Shown: positions 25,152 to 33,464 of the stretch, in pieces | Position numbering within the stretch: position 1 is the first letter of the stretch | How the letters are laid out: every line of letters starts with the position of its first letter | Assembly (NCBI GenBank): GCA_051418075.1 | Contig: JBPRGG010000172.1 | Location: forward strand, 62,001-126,000 | Origin: JBPRGG01 sp051418075 | Lineage (GTDB): Bacteria; Bacteroidota; Bacteroidia; Cytophagales; Cyclobacteriaceae | Reading direction: 5' to 3' | Length of the DNA stretch: 64,000 nt | Made by a program: the position numbers and the translations under genes | Notes under the pieces: model-generated | Told to the model about the DNA's origin: nothing | Database searches by the model: none | What the model saw: only the letters and a program-made list of their open reading frames with translations

Positions 25152-25529
25152 ATGAACCAGGCTGATAACAAGAAAAATGCCATTGCTTTTTACCGGATGG
25201 CTTACCAGGGACACCCTCAACAGGCGGTGGAAAAGTATGTGGGAGATCAATATATTCAGCATAACCCTGCCGTTCAAGATGGAAAAGCAGGATTTATTGC
25301 CTATTTTGACCGCATGCAACGTGAATACCCTGATAAAACCATAGAATTTGTACGGTCTATTGCTGAAAATGATCTGGTGGCCCTGCATACCCATCAGGTT
25401 TGGCCGGGAAACGAAGCATATGTGACCATGGATATTTTCCGGTTTGACCAGCAGGGAAAGATTGTGGAGCATTGGGATGCCATACAGGTTATACCGGCGG
25501 AATCCGCCCATGAAAATGGGATGTATTGA
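25152..25529 (+). CDS. SnoaL-like/NTF2-fold polyketide cyclase family protein
   Basis: I start at the ATG at 25152 ('MNQADNKKNAIAFYRMAYQG'); an upstream frame adds 41 residues unlike the family. The 125-aa product has the SnoaL pattern 'AVEKYVGDQYIQHNPAVQDGKAGFIAYFDRMQREYPDKTIEFVRSIAENDLVALHTHQVWPG' and 'DIFRFDQQGKIVEHWDAIQ'. The family includes cyclases, isomerases and many uncharacterised proteins. It is monocistronic as far as visible. Confidence 0.82.
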   Translation: MNQADNKKNAIAFYRMAYQGHPQQAVEKYVGDQYIQHNPAVQDGKAGFIAYFDRMQREYPDKTIEFVRSIAENDLVALHTHQVWPGNEAYVTMDIFRFDQQGKIVEHWDAIQVIPAESAHENGMY

Positions 25530-25869
25530 AATCCAATGAATCCTTGATCTGTGAATTGAGTTGATCGGACCTCATTTTAATGGCAGACCTATATCAGGAA
25601 ATTTTACCACTATGTGCCTTGGATTTTTGAAGGTGATTTTGAATGCTCATTCGGAACCACTTCTTTTAAAAGGTGTTGGAGCAACTGTATTCACTGTAAT
25701 TCTGATTCTGGAGGAGATCTGGATTTTCTAATTCCAAACACCAATAAATTTGTAATCCATAGAAGTTTTCGTTTCAATTATAAACATTTCTTACACAGAC
25801 CTGAATGATTTTAGATTTCAAAGCCCTTTTTAAGTAAATACTATATATTGCATTAAAATTTTGAAAGAT
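25530..25869. other. Intergenic gap
   Basis: 340 bases with no supported gene. A 40-codon frame at 25612-25731 encodes a hydrophobic C-terminal-like stretch ('KGVGATVFTVILILEEIWIF') that might be the remnant of a membrane protein, but I cannot identify a family. Confidence 0.25.
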
Positions 25870-26964
25870 ATGATCAGAAAAGCTATATCAACCAGTTTAT
25901 TATTTGGCTTTATATTAACAATGGTCCTGAGTTGCTCTGATCAGGAAGAAATAGGTCCAGAAACGCCACCCAACTGGAAGGAGAATTATCCCATCATTAA
26001 AGTGGGGACTAATTCTGTGGATATAAAATTAGCTACCGACAAAGCAGCCACCATCTACTATGTACTCCAATCCAGGGAGAATTCAGATGCGGTGCCTGAT
26101 AGCATTAAAAATCTTGCTTTAAATGGAAGTAGTGATTTAGCCGGATTTGGAGTAACCAATATCAATGCATCTGACCAAGTGAATTTGGTTCAAATTGACC
26201 AATTAATTCCGGCTCAAAAGTACTATTTATATATAGTAGCAGAAAGTAAACATAATACCCCATACTTACAAAACCGTGAACAAATGCTGGCCGCAGATCT
26301 GGTCATGCATCCTATACAAACTGTGGTGGAATTTGATGCTGAGTTTTATGGAAATAAACAGAGGTACCTGCTTTATATGCCGGAAGAAGCATATAAGGAT
26401 GATGTATTGGAATTTCCCCTGATGGTATTTTTGCACGGATTAGGCGAAAAAGGAAATGATATCAACAAAGTAAAAAGAAATGGCCCGCCCAAATTGGTAG
26501 AAAAAGGGCAAACATTTCCCTTTATAATTATTTCCCCTCAAACGCCGGAAGGTATCTGGAAAACTGAATTTATTGATGAAGTAGTAGAACATGCCAGGGA
26601 AAACCTGGCCCAAATATCTGATAAGTTATATATGACAGGATTGAGTCTGGGTGGAGGAGGTACATGGTATTACGCCCTGAATTATCCTGATAAAGTATCC
26701 GCGATTGCTCCCATTGCTGGTTGGGGAAACCTTAAAAGAGCCTGTGAAATAAAACATCTGCCCATTTGGGCTTTTCATGGCACGGATGATCAGGTGGTGG
26801 CTACAGCCAATTCTGTAAATATGGTAAATGCAGTAAATGATTGCGGTGGTAAAGCCATTCTGACCTTATACGATGGCGTAGGGCATAATTCATGGAGCAG
26901 GGCCTATTCCCCCGACAACGAATTGCATGATCCGAATCTTTTTGAATGGTTTCTTCTACATTAA
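25870..26964 (+). CDS. Lipoprotein alpha/beta-hydrolase esterase (CE1/PHB-depolymerase-like)
   Basis: I start at the ATG at 25870; a TTG 9 bp upstream is less likely. The 364-aa product has a lipoprotein signal ending 'MVLSC' (Cys22). An Ig/fibronectin-like domain (~35-150) is followed by an esterase domain beginning 'YLLYMPEEAYKDD...FPLMVFLHGLGEKGND'. The catalytic triad is visible: Ser259 in 'TGLSLGGGGTW', an Asp in 'HGTDDQVV' (about 307) and His339 in 'GVGHNSW'. The layout matches secreted carbohydrate/feruloyl/acetyl esterases of Bacteroidota. It is probably anchored to the outer membrane. No polysaccharide locus lies beside it. Confidence 0.85.
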   Translation: MIRKAISTSLLFGFILTMVLSCSDQEEIGPETPPNWKENYPIIKVGTNSVDIKLATDKAATIYYVLQSRENSDAVPDSIKNLALNGSSDLAGFGVTNINASDQVNLVQIDQLIPAQKYYLYIVAESKHNTPYLQNREQMLAADLVMHPIQTVVEFDAEFYGNKQRYLLYMPEEAYKDDVLEFPLMVFLHGLGEKGNDINKVKRNGPPKLVEKGQTFPFIIISPQTPEGIWKTEFIDEVVEHARENLAQISDKLYMTGLSLGGGGTWYYALNYPDKVSAIAPIAGWGNLKRACEIKHLPIWAFHGTDDQVVATANSVNMVNAVNDCGGKAILTLYDGVGHNSWSRAYSPDNELHDPNLFEWFLLH

Positions 26965-27014
26965 GACTCTTTTTTACACTATGATTTATTATGAAATCAG
27001 GATCAATTAAGTAG

Positions 27015-27671
27015 TTATGGGTTGATAAAGATTCCGCTTGCCCCCTTAAAAGCCAATAAATGAGCTACCATGACCACAGGAACAATATAAGCGGGTAAAA
27101 GTATATAAGGAAAATATAATACAGCCACATTAGGTTGATCAAAAGCCAGCTGCTGTATGGGCAATGGTGAAGAAAGAACAGCTATGATGATTATGATCAT
27201 CAAAAAAAACAAACCAGCTACATTCCAACCCTTGATTAGTCGCTCGGGTAGTTTTTGTCCCAGAAAGAATAAATAAAACAGCAATAAAACAGCAGAGATC
27301 CCGATTAATATATCAAAATTCCAACCCATAAAAGTCATCATTTCCGGAATTAGCCCTGCTTTATATAAACCAAATAATACTATTTCTACTGGGAGTCTTA
27401 AAGAATGAATTCCCATCAAGCATTCTAACTTTATCCTCCTTACATCAATAATTACATAAAATGTAATGGTCAAGGTCAGTGATATCAACAGCACGAACAG
27501 GAACCTGGGAGGTTGAGTAGTTGTATTCAAAAAATATCCTGAAGCAGCAATACCACCAATTATCAAAAACCATAATATACTAATATACAGGATACGTTTA
27601 TCTTTTCCTGTTCCTAAATAAAACAGGAAAATAGATAATATGGTAATCAGGATAAATAAAATTTCAAGCAT
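27015..27671 (-). CDS. Hypothetical polytopic membrane protein
   Basis: The 218-aa product is almost entirely hydrophobic, with about seven membrane segments ('LEILFILITILSIFLFYLG', 'FLFVLLISLTLTITFYVII', 'GLFFLMIIIIIAVLSS', 'LYFPYILLPAYIVPVVMVAHLLAF'). I recognise no family motif. It starts 12 bp after the end of the broken DUF1569 gene and probably belonged to the same transcript, behind a Crp/Fnr-type regulator. Confidence 0.7.
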   Translation of the reverse strand: MLEILFILITILSIFLFYLGTGKDKRILYISILWFLIIGGIAASGYFLNTTTQPPRFLFVLLISLTLTITFYVIIDVRRIKLECLMGIHSLRLPVEIVLFGLYKAGLIPEMMTFMGWNFDILIGISAVLLLFYLFFLGQKLPERLIKGWNVAGLFFLMIIIIIAVLSSPLPIQQLAFDQPNVAVLYFPYILLPAYIVPVVMVAHLLAFKGASGIFINP

Positions 27672-27682
27672 TTTTCTTTTAG

Positions 27683-28087
27683 TTATCTGCCAAATTGATT
27701 TAAATGGTGATCAGTATTTATATATATATATATGCCTGTTTCGGTTTATTTTTAAATAATTATACCCTCCAAAAGATTTATCCATTTTTACCGCTCATTT
27801 TCGAAGTCTCCAGTACCCCTTATTTTCATTTCAGGGTGGGTAGGCTGATTTCGTTTAATGTGTTTTTCATCTTTAATAATTTCTTTTAAAGCCAGACTTC
27901 CGAACAATCTTCCGATAAAAATTCGCTTGTATTTCTTTTTTCCCTGGAACATTTCCTCACTAAGGGTACAATCCCTCAGCATTTGAAAAGGATTCATTTG
28001 GCCCCATAATGCCTTATCTTTTTCTTCGAGTTGCTGCACCCGGTTCACCAGTTGAGCTAAAGTGGTTGGATCAAATATGGTCTTCAT
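27683..28087 (-). pseudogene. DUF1569 gene, disrupted
   Basis: The first 99 codons are a normal DUF1569 N-terminus ('MKTIFDPTTLAQLVNRVQQL', 'LWGQMNPFQMLRDCTL', 'IFIGRLFGSLALKEIIKDE'). The frame then hits TAA directly after 'GDFENER'. Past that stop the same frame still reads 'KWINLLEG', the expected continuation. A shifted frame then reads 'TDHHLNQFGR' before a final TAA at 27683-27685, matching the family's closing 'DHHLRQFG' motif. About 30-40 codons between these pieces are missing and replaced by a TA-repeat tract (27719-27733). At least three lesions are present (stop, frameshift, internal deletion), so this is a decayed gene rather than a short one. Confidence 0.8.
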
Positions 28088-28152
28088 ACAGTTTGATTTT
28101 TGGTAAATATAACTGTATAAAAATGATAAAAACTTGTCTTATGACAAGAAAG

Positions 28153-28730
28153 CTATTCCTGCATCAATTCTTTTCTGATCCGGCTCAATGAGGTGTCTGT
28201 AATCCCCAGATAAGTAGCAATATGTTTAAAGATACATTCTGTAAGATCTGTGGTTTTTCCTGAATGAGCCTGATATAGCGTTCTTTAGCTTGATCTGCTA
28301 TCATCGATATATGGTGCTTTTTTAAGACAAAATAGCTGGTAACAAGCCTTTCCCGACCCTGCTCACGAACAGTTGCTATACTGTGAAACAATTGTTGAAA
28401 GTTTTCAAAATTCAATTGCCATACGGTACAATCTGTAAGGGCGTGAATGTTTTCCCGGGTTGGGTTCCTTAAAAAAAATGAAGACCAATCTATCACTATA
28501 TCTCCTGCTTTATAAAATTGGGTGGTTATATCATTACCTTCGGAATCAATTACATAAGACCGTGCATAGCCATTTTCTATAAACCAGTAATTGCTTTCGA
28601 TATCTCCCTGTCTTAAAAGATATTCGCTTTTTGAAAAACATACCTTTTTAAATTTTGAAATAATGGAATGTAAGTCTTCCTGTGAATAATCCTGAGGTTT
28701 AAAAATGCTGTTTAAAAAATGTGGTGTCAT
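28153..28730 (-). pseudogene. Crp/Fnr-family regulator with frameshift in the HTH
   Basis: The cyclic-nucleotide-binding-like N-terminal domain is intact ('EYLLRQGDIESNYWFIENGYARSYVIDSEGNDITTQFYKAGDIV'), followed by 'RYIRLIQEKPQILQNVSL'. The frame then runs out of family sequence and stops at 28185. One base back in register, the next codons read 'KHIATYLGITDTSLSRIRK' and 'ELMQE' to a TAG at 28153-28155, a textbook Crp_2 helix-turn-helix. A single lost base in the short T-run near 28224-28230 explains everything. Restored, the protein would be 192 aa, the usual length. This may be a real mutation, a phase-variation state or an assembly error. Confidence 0.85.
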
Positions 28731-28815
28731 GTTCTTAAGTTTTAACAGAATATACTTATTCAGTAATTCTCCTTATTTGAATGGCATTTTATAGATTAAA
28801 ATATTATTATTATTC

Positions 28816-28835
28816 ATGTGATGTTTTAGTCACAT
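28816..28835. promoter_or_regulatory. Crp/Fnr-like palindrome
   Basis: The inverted repeat ATGTGA-N8-TCACAT lies ~86 bp upstream of the Crp/Fnr-like gene start and ~217 bp upstream of the DUF5995 gene. The half-site equals the classical CRP half-site, though the spacing (8 rather than 6) differs from E. coli. An autoregulatory site is a reasonable guess. Confidence 0.5.
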
Positions 28836-28991
28836 CCAAATTTATCATAAAAATGAAATATAATTTGTCTAAAAAAATCTAACTGTAAATGCACCTGGTC
28901 CTGCCCGAATATATTGGTGATTAATATCAGATGACCTGGAAGGTGATGAATATTAAAGATCAGGTTCAAATTTTATTTTAAGTCTAATTAT

Positions 28992-29023
28992 TTGAAGTTT
29001 AGCCATTTAATTGTGTATTTTTA
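28992..29023 (+). promoter_or_regulatory. Putative Bacteroidota-type promoter for the DUF5995 gene
   Basis: TTG (28992-28994) is followed after 21 bp by TATTTTTA (29016-29023), one mismatch from the TAnnTTTG consensus. The ATG lies 30 bp further on. Confidence 0.35.
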
Positions 29024-29052
29024 TTCTGGATTAAACCTAAACTTCCTACATA

Positions 29053-29826
29053 ATGCAATCAGTATTGGCCAGGCTTCCTTATAAAACCATCGATCAGGTT
29101 TTAAAGGAACTTGATGAAATTGTTGATCACACTGTCAGGAATAATAATTTCCTGGGGTTATTTGCCTATGTTTACCGACGCACTACTGCGGAGATCCAGA
29201 AATGCGTGGAAGCAGGCCAATTTGAGGATAATCAACGCATGATTAACTTTGACGTAGCTTTCGCCAGCCTTTACCTTGATGCTTATTACAAGTATATACA
29301 GGACCAGCCGACAAGCCGGTCCTGGAAGTGTGCTTTTGAATTCAGTGGTCGGAAAATTTCAGTTTTGCAGCATATTCTTTTGGGTATGAATGCCCATATC
29401 AATCTTGACCTGGGTTTGGCTGCGGCTCATGTTTCAAAAAATAATGATATCAGGTTGATGAAAAATGATTTCATGTTGGTCAACCAGATCCTGACCCAAT
29501 TGATTGATGAAATACAGCGAAGGATCAGCCGTGTTTCTCCTTTGATGTTTTTACTGGATTGGGCTGGAGGCCGACAGGATGAACAAATGATCAGCTTTAA
29601 CATAGCTAAAGCCAGGCAGCAGGCCTGGAAAGTGGGTTGTACCCTGAACCGCATGTCTGAACAGGAAAGACAAGCTACAATTACACTGGTGGACCAGGAT
29701 ATAGCCCGGCTGGCCTATCGTATTTATAGGCCCCCATTACCTTTGATCAGGCTGGCCTTAAAAACGATCTCATTGCTTGAAGAAAAACAGGTGGGTAAGA
29801 TCATTGAAAAATTGCAGAAAGATTAG
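29053..29826 (+). CDS. DUF5995 family protein
   Basis: The 257-aa cytoplasmic protein is mostly helical. It matches my memory of DUF5995 in 'IDQVLKELDEIVDHTVRNNNFLGLFAYVYRRTTAEIQKCVEAGQFEDNQRM', 'HILLGMNAHINLDLGLAAA' and 'ARQQAWKVGCTLNRM'. The conserved His/Asn/Asp cluster around 'GMNAHINLDLG' could be a metal or active site, but the family has no known function. It seems monocistronic, read from a shared divergent promoter region. Confidence 0.8.
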   Translation: MQSVLARLPYKTIDQVLKELDEIVDHTVRNNNFLGLFAYVYRRTTAEIQKCVEAGQFEDNQRMINFDVAFASLYLDAYYKYIQDQPTSRSWKCAFEFSGRKISVLQHILLGMNAHINLDLGLAAAHVSKNNDIRLMKNDFMLVNQILTQLIDEIQRRISRVSPLMFLLDWAGGRQDEQMISFNIAKARQQAWKVGCTLNRMSEQERQATITLVDQDIARLAYRIYRPPLPLIRLALKTISLLEEKQVGKIIEKLQKD

Positions 29827-29917
29827 ACAGGAAAATAGTAGACGTTTTTAAATCCCATTTGAATTGATGAGTTTGAACCGAATTCCGCCTGTCCTGACTA
29901 TTTTTATGAGTTAGTTA

Positions 29918-30475
29918 TTATGGAATCATTCCTCCCATATTTTTATAAGCCTCTATGACCTGACTCATTTGAGCTTTCATATGATGATCAATCTCGAATG
30001 TTACAGATCCATTTGCTCCTAGATAAATGAGTTTTGCCTGATTAGAATTGATAATGTCCTTTATAATTAGAAAAGAGTTGTCAGTTAATGTATCCTGGCA
30101 GGAAACAATGGTCTGTTCCTTCTCAAAATCATCGATGGTATAAATATTTTGGGGAAAATAATCAAATATATCACCGTCAATCACAAATTGATATTGCTGA
30201 ATGTCAAGGGGATCTTTTCGGGTGTGGTTGAGTATCATTCCCAAGGCTTTGGGCACTTCCTGTTTGTTTTCTTTGGTGAAAAACAACATGATATTGTTGA
30301 CCTTCAATTGATCGTAATAATTTTCATGAAAATAAGTGATGTAATTTCTATCAGTAGGATTGTGTTTTACCAGATGCCGGCTATCTATGCCCAAACGATC
30401 CTCTCTGTGATTGGATGAGCATTTAAATAATGTAAACGCCAACAGAAAAAAAATGAATAAAATTATCTGCTTCAT
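29918..30475 (-). CDS. Hypothetical lipoprotein
   Basis: The 185-aa product has a hydrophobic leader with a cysteine at residue 19 ('LAFTLFKCSSN'). The -1 Lys makes the lipobox atypical but the context is lipoprotein-like. The body is soluble, with no motif that I recognise ('YYDQLKVNNIMLFFTKENKQEVPKALGMIL', 'GANGSVTFEIDHHMKAQMSQVIEAYK'). It converges with the DUF5995 gene. Confidence 0.6.
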   Translation of the reverse strand: MKQIILFIFFLLAFTLFKCSSNHREDRLGIDSRHLVKHNPTDRNYITYFHENYYDQLKVNNIMLFFTKENKQEVPKALGMILNHTRKDPLDIQQYQFVIDGDIFDYFPQNIYTIDDFEKEQTIVSCQDTLTDNSFLIIKDIINSNQAKLIYLGANGSVTFEIDHHMKAQMSQVIEAYKNMGGMIP

Positions 30476-31089
30476 TTAAAATTCCATAGTTTGATGGAAG
30501 CTACTGAATAATGATGATTTTCCAAAATGGCTTAGCAAAAAATACCAATCCTGCCATCTATAATATCCAGAACCTCAGATGTTCTTTAAATATGGAGCCC
30601 AAAAATTTGTATCATTACACACCCGGAGGTGTTGACTAAAATATACGATCCGCTTCTATCCCTGGTTAATCAACCTCCGAGGTTCTGGATTCATCTAAAA
30701 GCGAATAACAACATCTTTTACTTTCTCCGCCATAAACACAAATTAAAATAATCTTTAAAAACAAATATCTTTAAGATCCTTTTATTCTCGGAGAGGTTCC
30801 TTTAAGGTAAAAACAACTCAATCGAATCATCTCAACCCTGGAGGGGTTTATTAAAAATCACGAATTATTGACATTCTATAAGAATAAAATCCGAAACCCC
30901 TTTAGCGCCAGTCAGAGGGAGATTGCCGGTAAGTTTTAGGGAATAATTCAACATTTAAATAAAAAAACATTTCTTCAATAGTGTTTTAATCATTTGCAGA
31001 AAAGATTCGAAATGGTAGAAATTAACCGACAGAATTAAAACCAGTTGAAGAAAATTTTACTAACTTTTTAGTCGGATCATATTTGAACA
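30476..31089. repeat. 614-bp gene-free region with a cluster of short inverted repeats
   Basis: No coding frame is supported. At least four short inverted repeats with related cores are visible: AGAAC/GTTCT (30569-30585), ACACC/GGTGT around CGGA (30619-30633), AACCT/AGGTT around CCG (30672-30684) and AACCC/GGGTT around TGGAG (30834-30848). A TCTCGGAGA element lies near 30786. A further AAACCCC stretch (30894-30900) could pair with the last. They look like a degenerate family of REP-type hairpins. Confidence 0.5.
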
Positions 31090-32196
31090 ATGATGTATTT
31101 CAAACTAATGACAACCATCCTGATCAGTTTCAGTCTTTGTACTGGATCTTTTAGCCAGGAAAAGGATGATAAGATACTGCCAGTTAAAGGTTTTTGTATT
31201 GCGGCTCCTGCAAAAGCGCATTTGGACGATTTCACTCAATTCATAGAAAGGGAATTAGCCCCCCGACAGGTAAATACACTAATTCTTAGGGTTGATTATA
31301 ATTACCAGTACCAATCACGACCGGAATTAAGTGATCCGGATGGTTTAAGTTATCAGGAGGTAAAAAAGCTGGTGCAAGTATGCAAGCAGCACCAGATCAG
31401 GATCATTCCCCAGATAAACCTGTTGGGACATCAATCCTGGCACAGTAGTTTGGGAAATCTGCTCAAAGTGTATCCCCGGTTTGATGAAACCCCTCATATT
31501 GACCTGCCTGAAAAATATGAATGGCCCAATGAAGATGGATTATACTGTAAAAGTTATTGCCCTTTACATCCGGAAGTACATGAGGTGGTTTTTGATCTGG
31601 TAGATGAAATCTGTCAGGTATTTGAAGCAGATGCCTTTCATGCCGGTATGGATGAGGTTTTTTATATTGGTGATGATCAATGCCCCCGCTGCAGTGGCCG
31701 GGACAAGGCCGAATTATTCGCCGGTGAAATTAACCGAATCCACAATCATTTGCGTCAGCAGGACAGAGCATTGTGGATCTGGGGTGATCGGTTGATAGAT
31801 GGCAAGTCAACCGGTATGGGCATGTGGGAAGCCAGTATGAATAATACCCATCGGGCTATTGATCTGATTGACAAGGAGGTGTTTATCTGTGACTGGCATT
31901 ATGAGCGTCCGGATCATACACCAGTGATGTTTGCCATGAAGGGCTTTAGGGTAACTACCTGTGCCTGGCGCAATCCAGCGGTAGCACGCCAGCAAGTTCA
32001 AAATATGTATCTTTATCGTGAACAATCCACCGCTGAAATGAAAAATAATTTTCGGGGCATGATCCAAACGGTCTGGACCAGTGCCGCTAATTTCATGGAC
32101 CAGTATTACAATAATTCAGATACTATGGAAAACAACAATTCGGCTGCCTGTTTCAAAGCCCTGTTTGATGAAATGCTAAAAAATGAACCTCAATAA
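31090..32196 (+). CDS. Secreted GH20-like beta-N-acetylhexosaminidase family protein
   Basis: The 368-aa protein has a signal peptide (residues 1-22, 'SFSLCTGSFSQ') and a (beta/alpha)8 domain of the GH20 type: 'VNTLILRVDYNYQYQSRPEL', 'IRIIPQINLLGHQSW' and 'ADAFHAGMDEVFYIG', which holds the catalytic Asp188-Glu189 pair used in substrate-assisted catalysis. 'QTVWTSAANFM' lies near the C-terminus. It lacks the usual N-terminal GH20b domain, so it is a compact form. Its stop overlaps the next gene by 14 bp, tying it to a sugar-acetyltransferase-like membrane protein. The likely target is a terminal GlcNAc/GalNAc residue; the exact glycan is unknown. Confidence 0.8.
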   Translation: MMYFKLMTTILISFSLCTGSFSQEKDDKILPVKGFCIAAPAKAHLDDFTQFIERELAPRQVNTLILRVDYNYQYQSRPELSDPDGLSYQEVKKLVQVCKQHQIRIIPQINLLGHQSWHSSLGNLLKVYPRFDETPHIDLPEKYEWPNEDGLYCKSYCPLHPEVHEVVFDLVDEICQVFEADAFHAGMDEVFYIGDDQCPRCSGRDKAELFAGEINRIHNHLRQQDRALWIWGDRLIDGKSTGMGMWEASMNNTHRAIDLIDKEVFICDWHYERPDHTPVMFAMKGFRVTTCAWRNPAVARQQVQNMYLYREQSTAEMKNNFRGMIQTVWTSAANFMDQYYNNSDTMENNNSAACFKALFDEMLKNEPQ

Positions 32197-33394
32197 AACT
32201 GGTCGTATTGCTTCCATAGATGTAGCCAGGGGCGTTACCATGCTCCTGATGATTTGGGTCAATGATTTCTGGACTCTTGAAAATATTCCCAAGTGGCTTC
32301 AACATGCTGATGCCGGGGAAGATTATTTGGGTTTTTCTGACCTGATCTTTCCCTGGTTTTTGTTTATAGTGGGCTTATCCATTCCCTTTGCCATCAATAA
32401 CCGCCTGAAAAAGGGCCAGACTAAGCTAAAAGTCATATCTCATATTATCAGCCGTTCTCTGGCTTTACTTATCATGGGCATCTTTTTAGTAAATACAGAA
32501 TCATATCATGCTTCAGCCACAGGGATGTCAAAAAGCTGGTATGTTATACTCCTAATCACCGGATTTTTCCTGGTCTGGAATGTTTATCCCCCGCCACAGA
32601 AAACTATCCAAAAGTACTTTTACCGGTTTCTTCAGGTCACAGGCATTCTGTTGTTAATTTATCTGGCCTGGATCTACAGGGGAACCTCGAATTCAGATGA
32701 AAATCAGGTGGTGATCATGCAAACCCGCTGGTGGGGCATACTGGGTATCATTGGCTGGACCTATTTGGTCACGGCTCCGCTGTATTTGTTTTTCAGAAAC
32801 AAAAACTGGATTTTATGGCTCATTTGGATGATCTTCATCATCATAAATCTGGTCGGGAACAGCGACATCTATTATAACTCCCTGCCCGGACGAGTGGGCA
32901 GCTGGGTCATGGGAAATGGTGCCTTTCATGCCTTTGCTTTTGGTGGAATTACAACTGCAGCATTGCTTAAGTATTACAGAGGTCATGCTTCCATCACGAA
33001 TTTTCATCTGATCATGGTCGGATTAGCCTTCGTCTTTTTACTGGCTGGTTTCTTAAGTCACCAGTATTTTATGGTTTCAAAGATCTCTGCCACGCCTCCC
33101 TGGGTATTTTATTCCTTGTCCTCCGCTTTTCTATTGTTTGATTTCTTTTATTGGTTGGTAGATCAGCAAAATAAAAAGGACTGGTTTGAATTGATCAAGC
33201 CTGCAGGAATTGCTACATTAACCTGTTACCTTATTCCATACTATTTTTACAGCTTTTTTCATATAGTCCCGGTAAATCTACCTGGCTATTTAGATTCTGG
33301 CTTGGTTGGACTGATAAAATCCATGGTCTATGCCTTTATCATCATTGGTATTACCTGGTTGTTGCTGAAATATTACATTAAATTGAAAGTGTAG
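32183..33394 (+). CDS. DUF5009/heparan-alpha-glucosaminide N-acetyltransferase-like membrane protein
   Basis: The 403-aa inner-membrane protein has ~10-11 membrane segments. It opens with the family signature 'RIASIDVARGVTMLLMIWVNDF' and 'YLGFSDLIFPWFLFIVGLSIPFAI'. 'GAFHAFAFGGITTAALLKYY' and the final 'LTCYLIPYYFY' are also typical. Relatives include lysosomal HGSNAT, which acetylates glucosamine across a membrane, and bacterial NagX-type proteins in GlcNAc loci. The ATG lies inside the 3' end of the GH20 gene, so the two are translationally coupled. Together they suggest amino-sugar release and processing or uptake. Confidence 0.85.
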   Translation: MNLNKTGRIASIDVARGVTMLLMIWVNDFWTLENIPKWLQHADAGEDYLGFSDLIFPWFLFIVGLSIPFAINNRLKKGQTKLKVISHIISRSLALLIMGIFLVNTESYHASATGMSKSWYVILLITGFFLVWNVYPPPQKTIQKYFYRFLQVTGILLLIYLAWIYRGTSNSDENQVVIMQTRWWGILGIIGWTYLVTAPLYLFFRNKNWILWLIWMIFIIINLVGNSDIYYNSLPGRVGSWVMGNGAFHAFAFGGITTAALLKYYRGHASITNFHLIMVGLAFVFLLAGFLSHQYFMVSKISATPPWVFYSLSSAFLLFDFFYWLVDQQNKKDWFELIKPAGIATLTCYLIPYYFYSFFHIVPVNLPGYLDSGLVGLIKSMVYAFIIIGITWLLLKYYIKLKV

Positions 33395-33464
33395 GCTTTT
33401 AATAAACCCTGATGGGTTGCTATGGTTTATACCAGATTATCTACCAGCATTTAGAATCTTACTT

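Larger units (their letters stand above)
28731..29052. other. Divergent promoter region between the Crp/Fnr-like gene and the DUF5995 gene
   Basis: 322 bases, AT-rich, between divergently transcribed genes. It contains a Crp-like palindrome (28816-28835) and a plausible Bacteroidota promoter for the rightward gene (28992-29023). No coding frame. Confidence 0.5.

Noticed and set aside
27719..27733. TA dinucleotide tract
   Set aside because: Considered as a CRISPR or regulatory repeat; it is a simple AT expansion inside the decayed DUF1569 gene.
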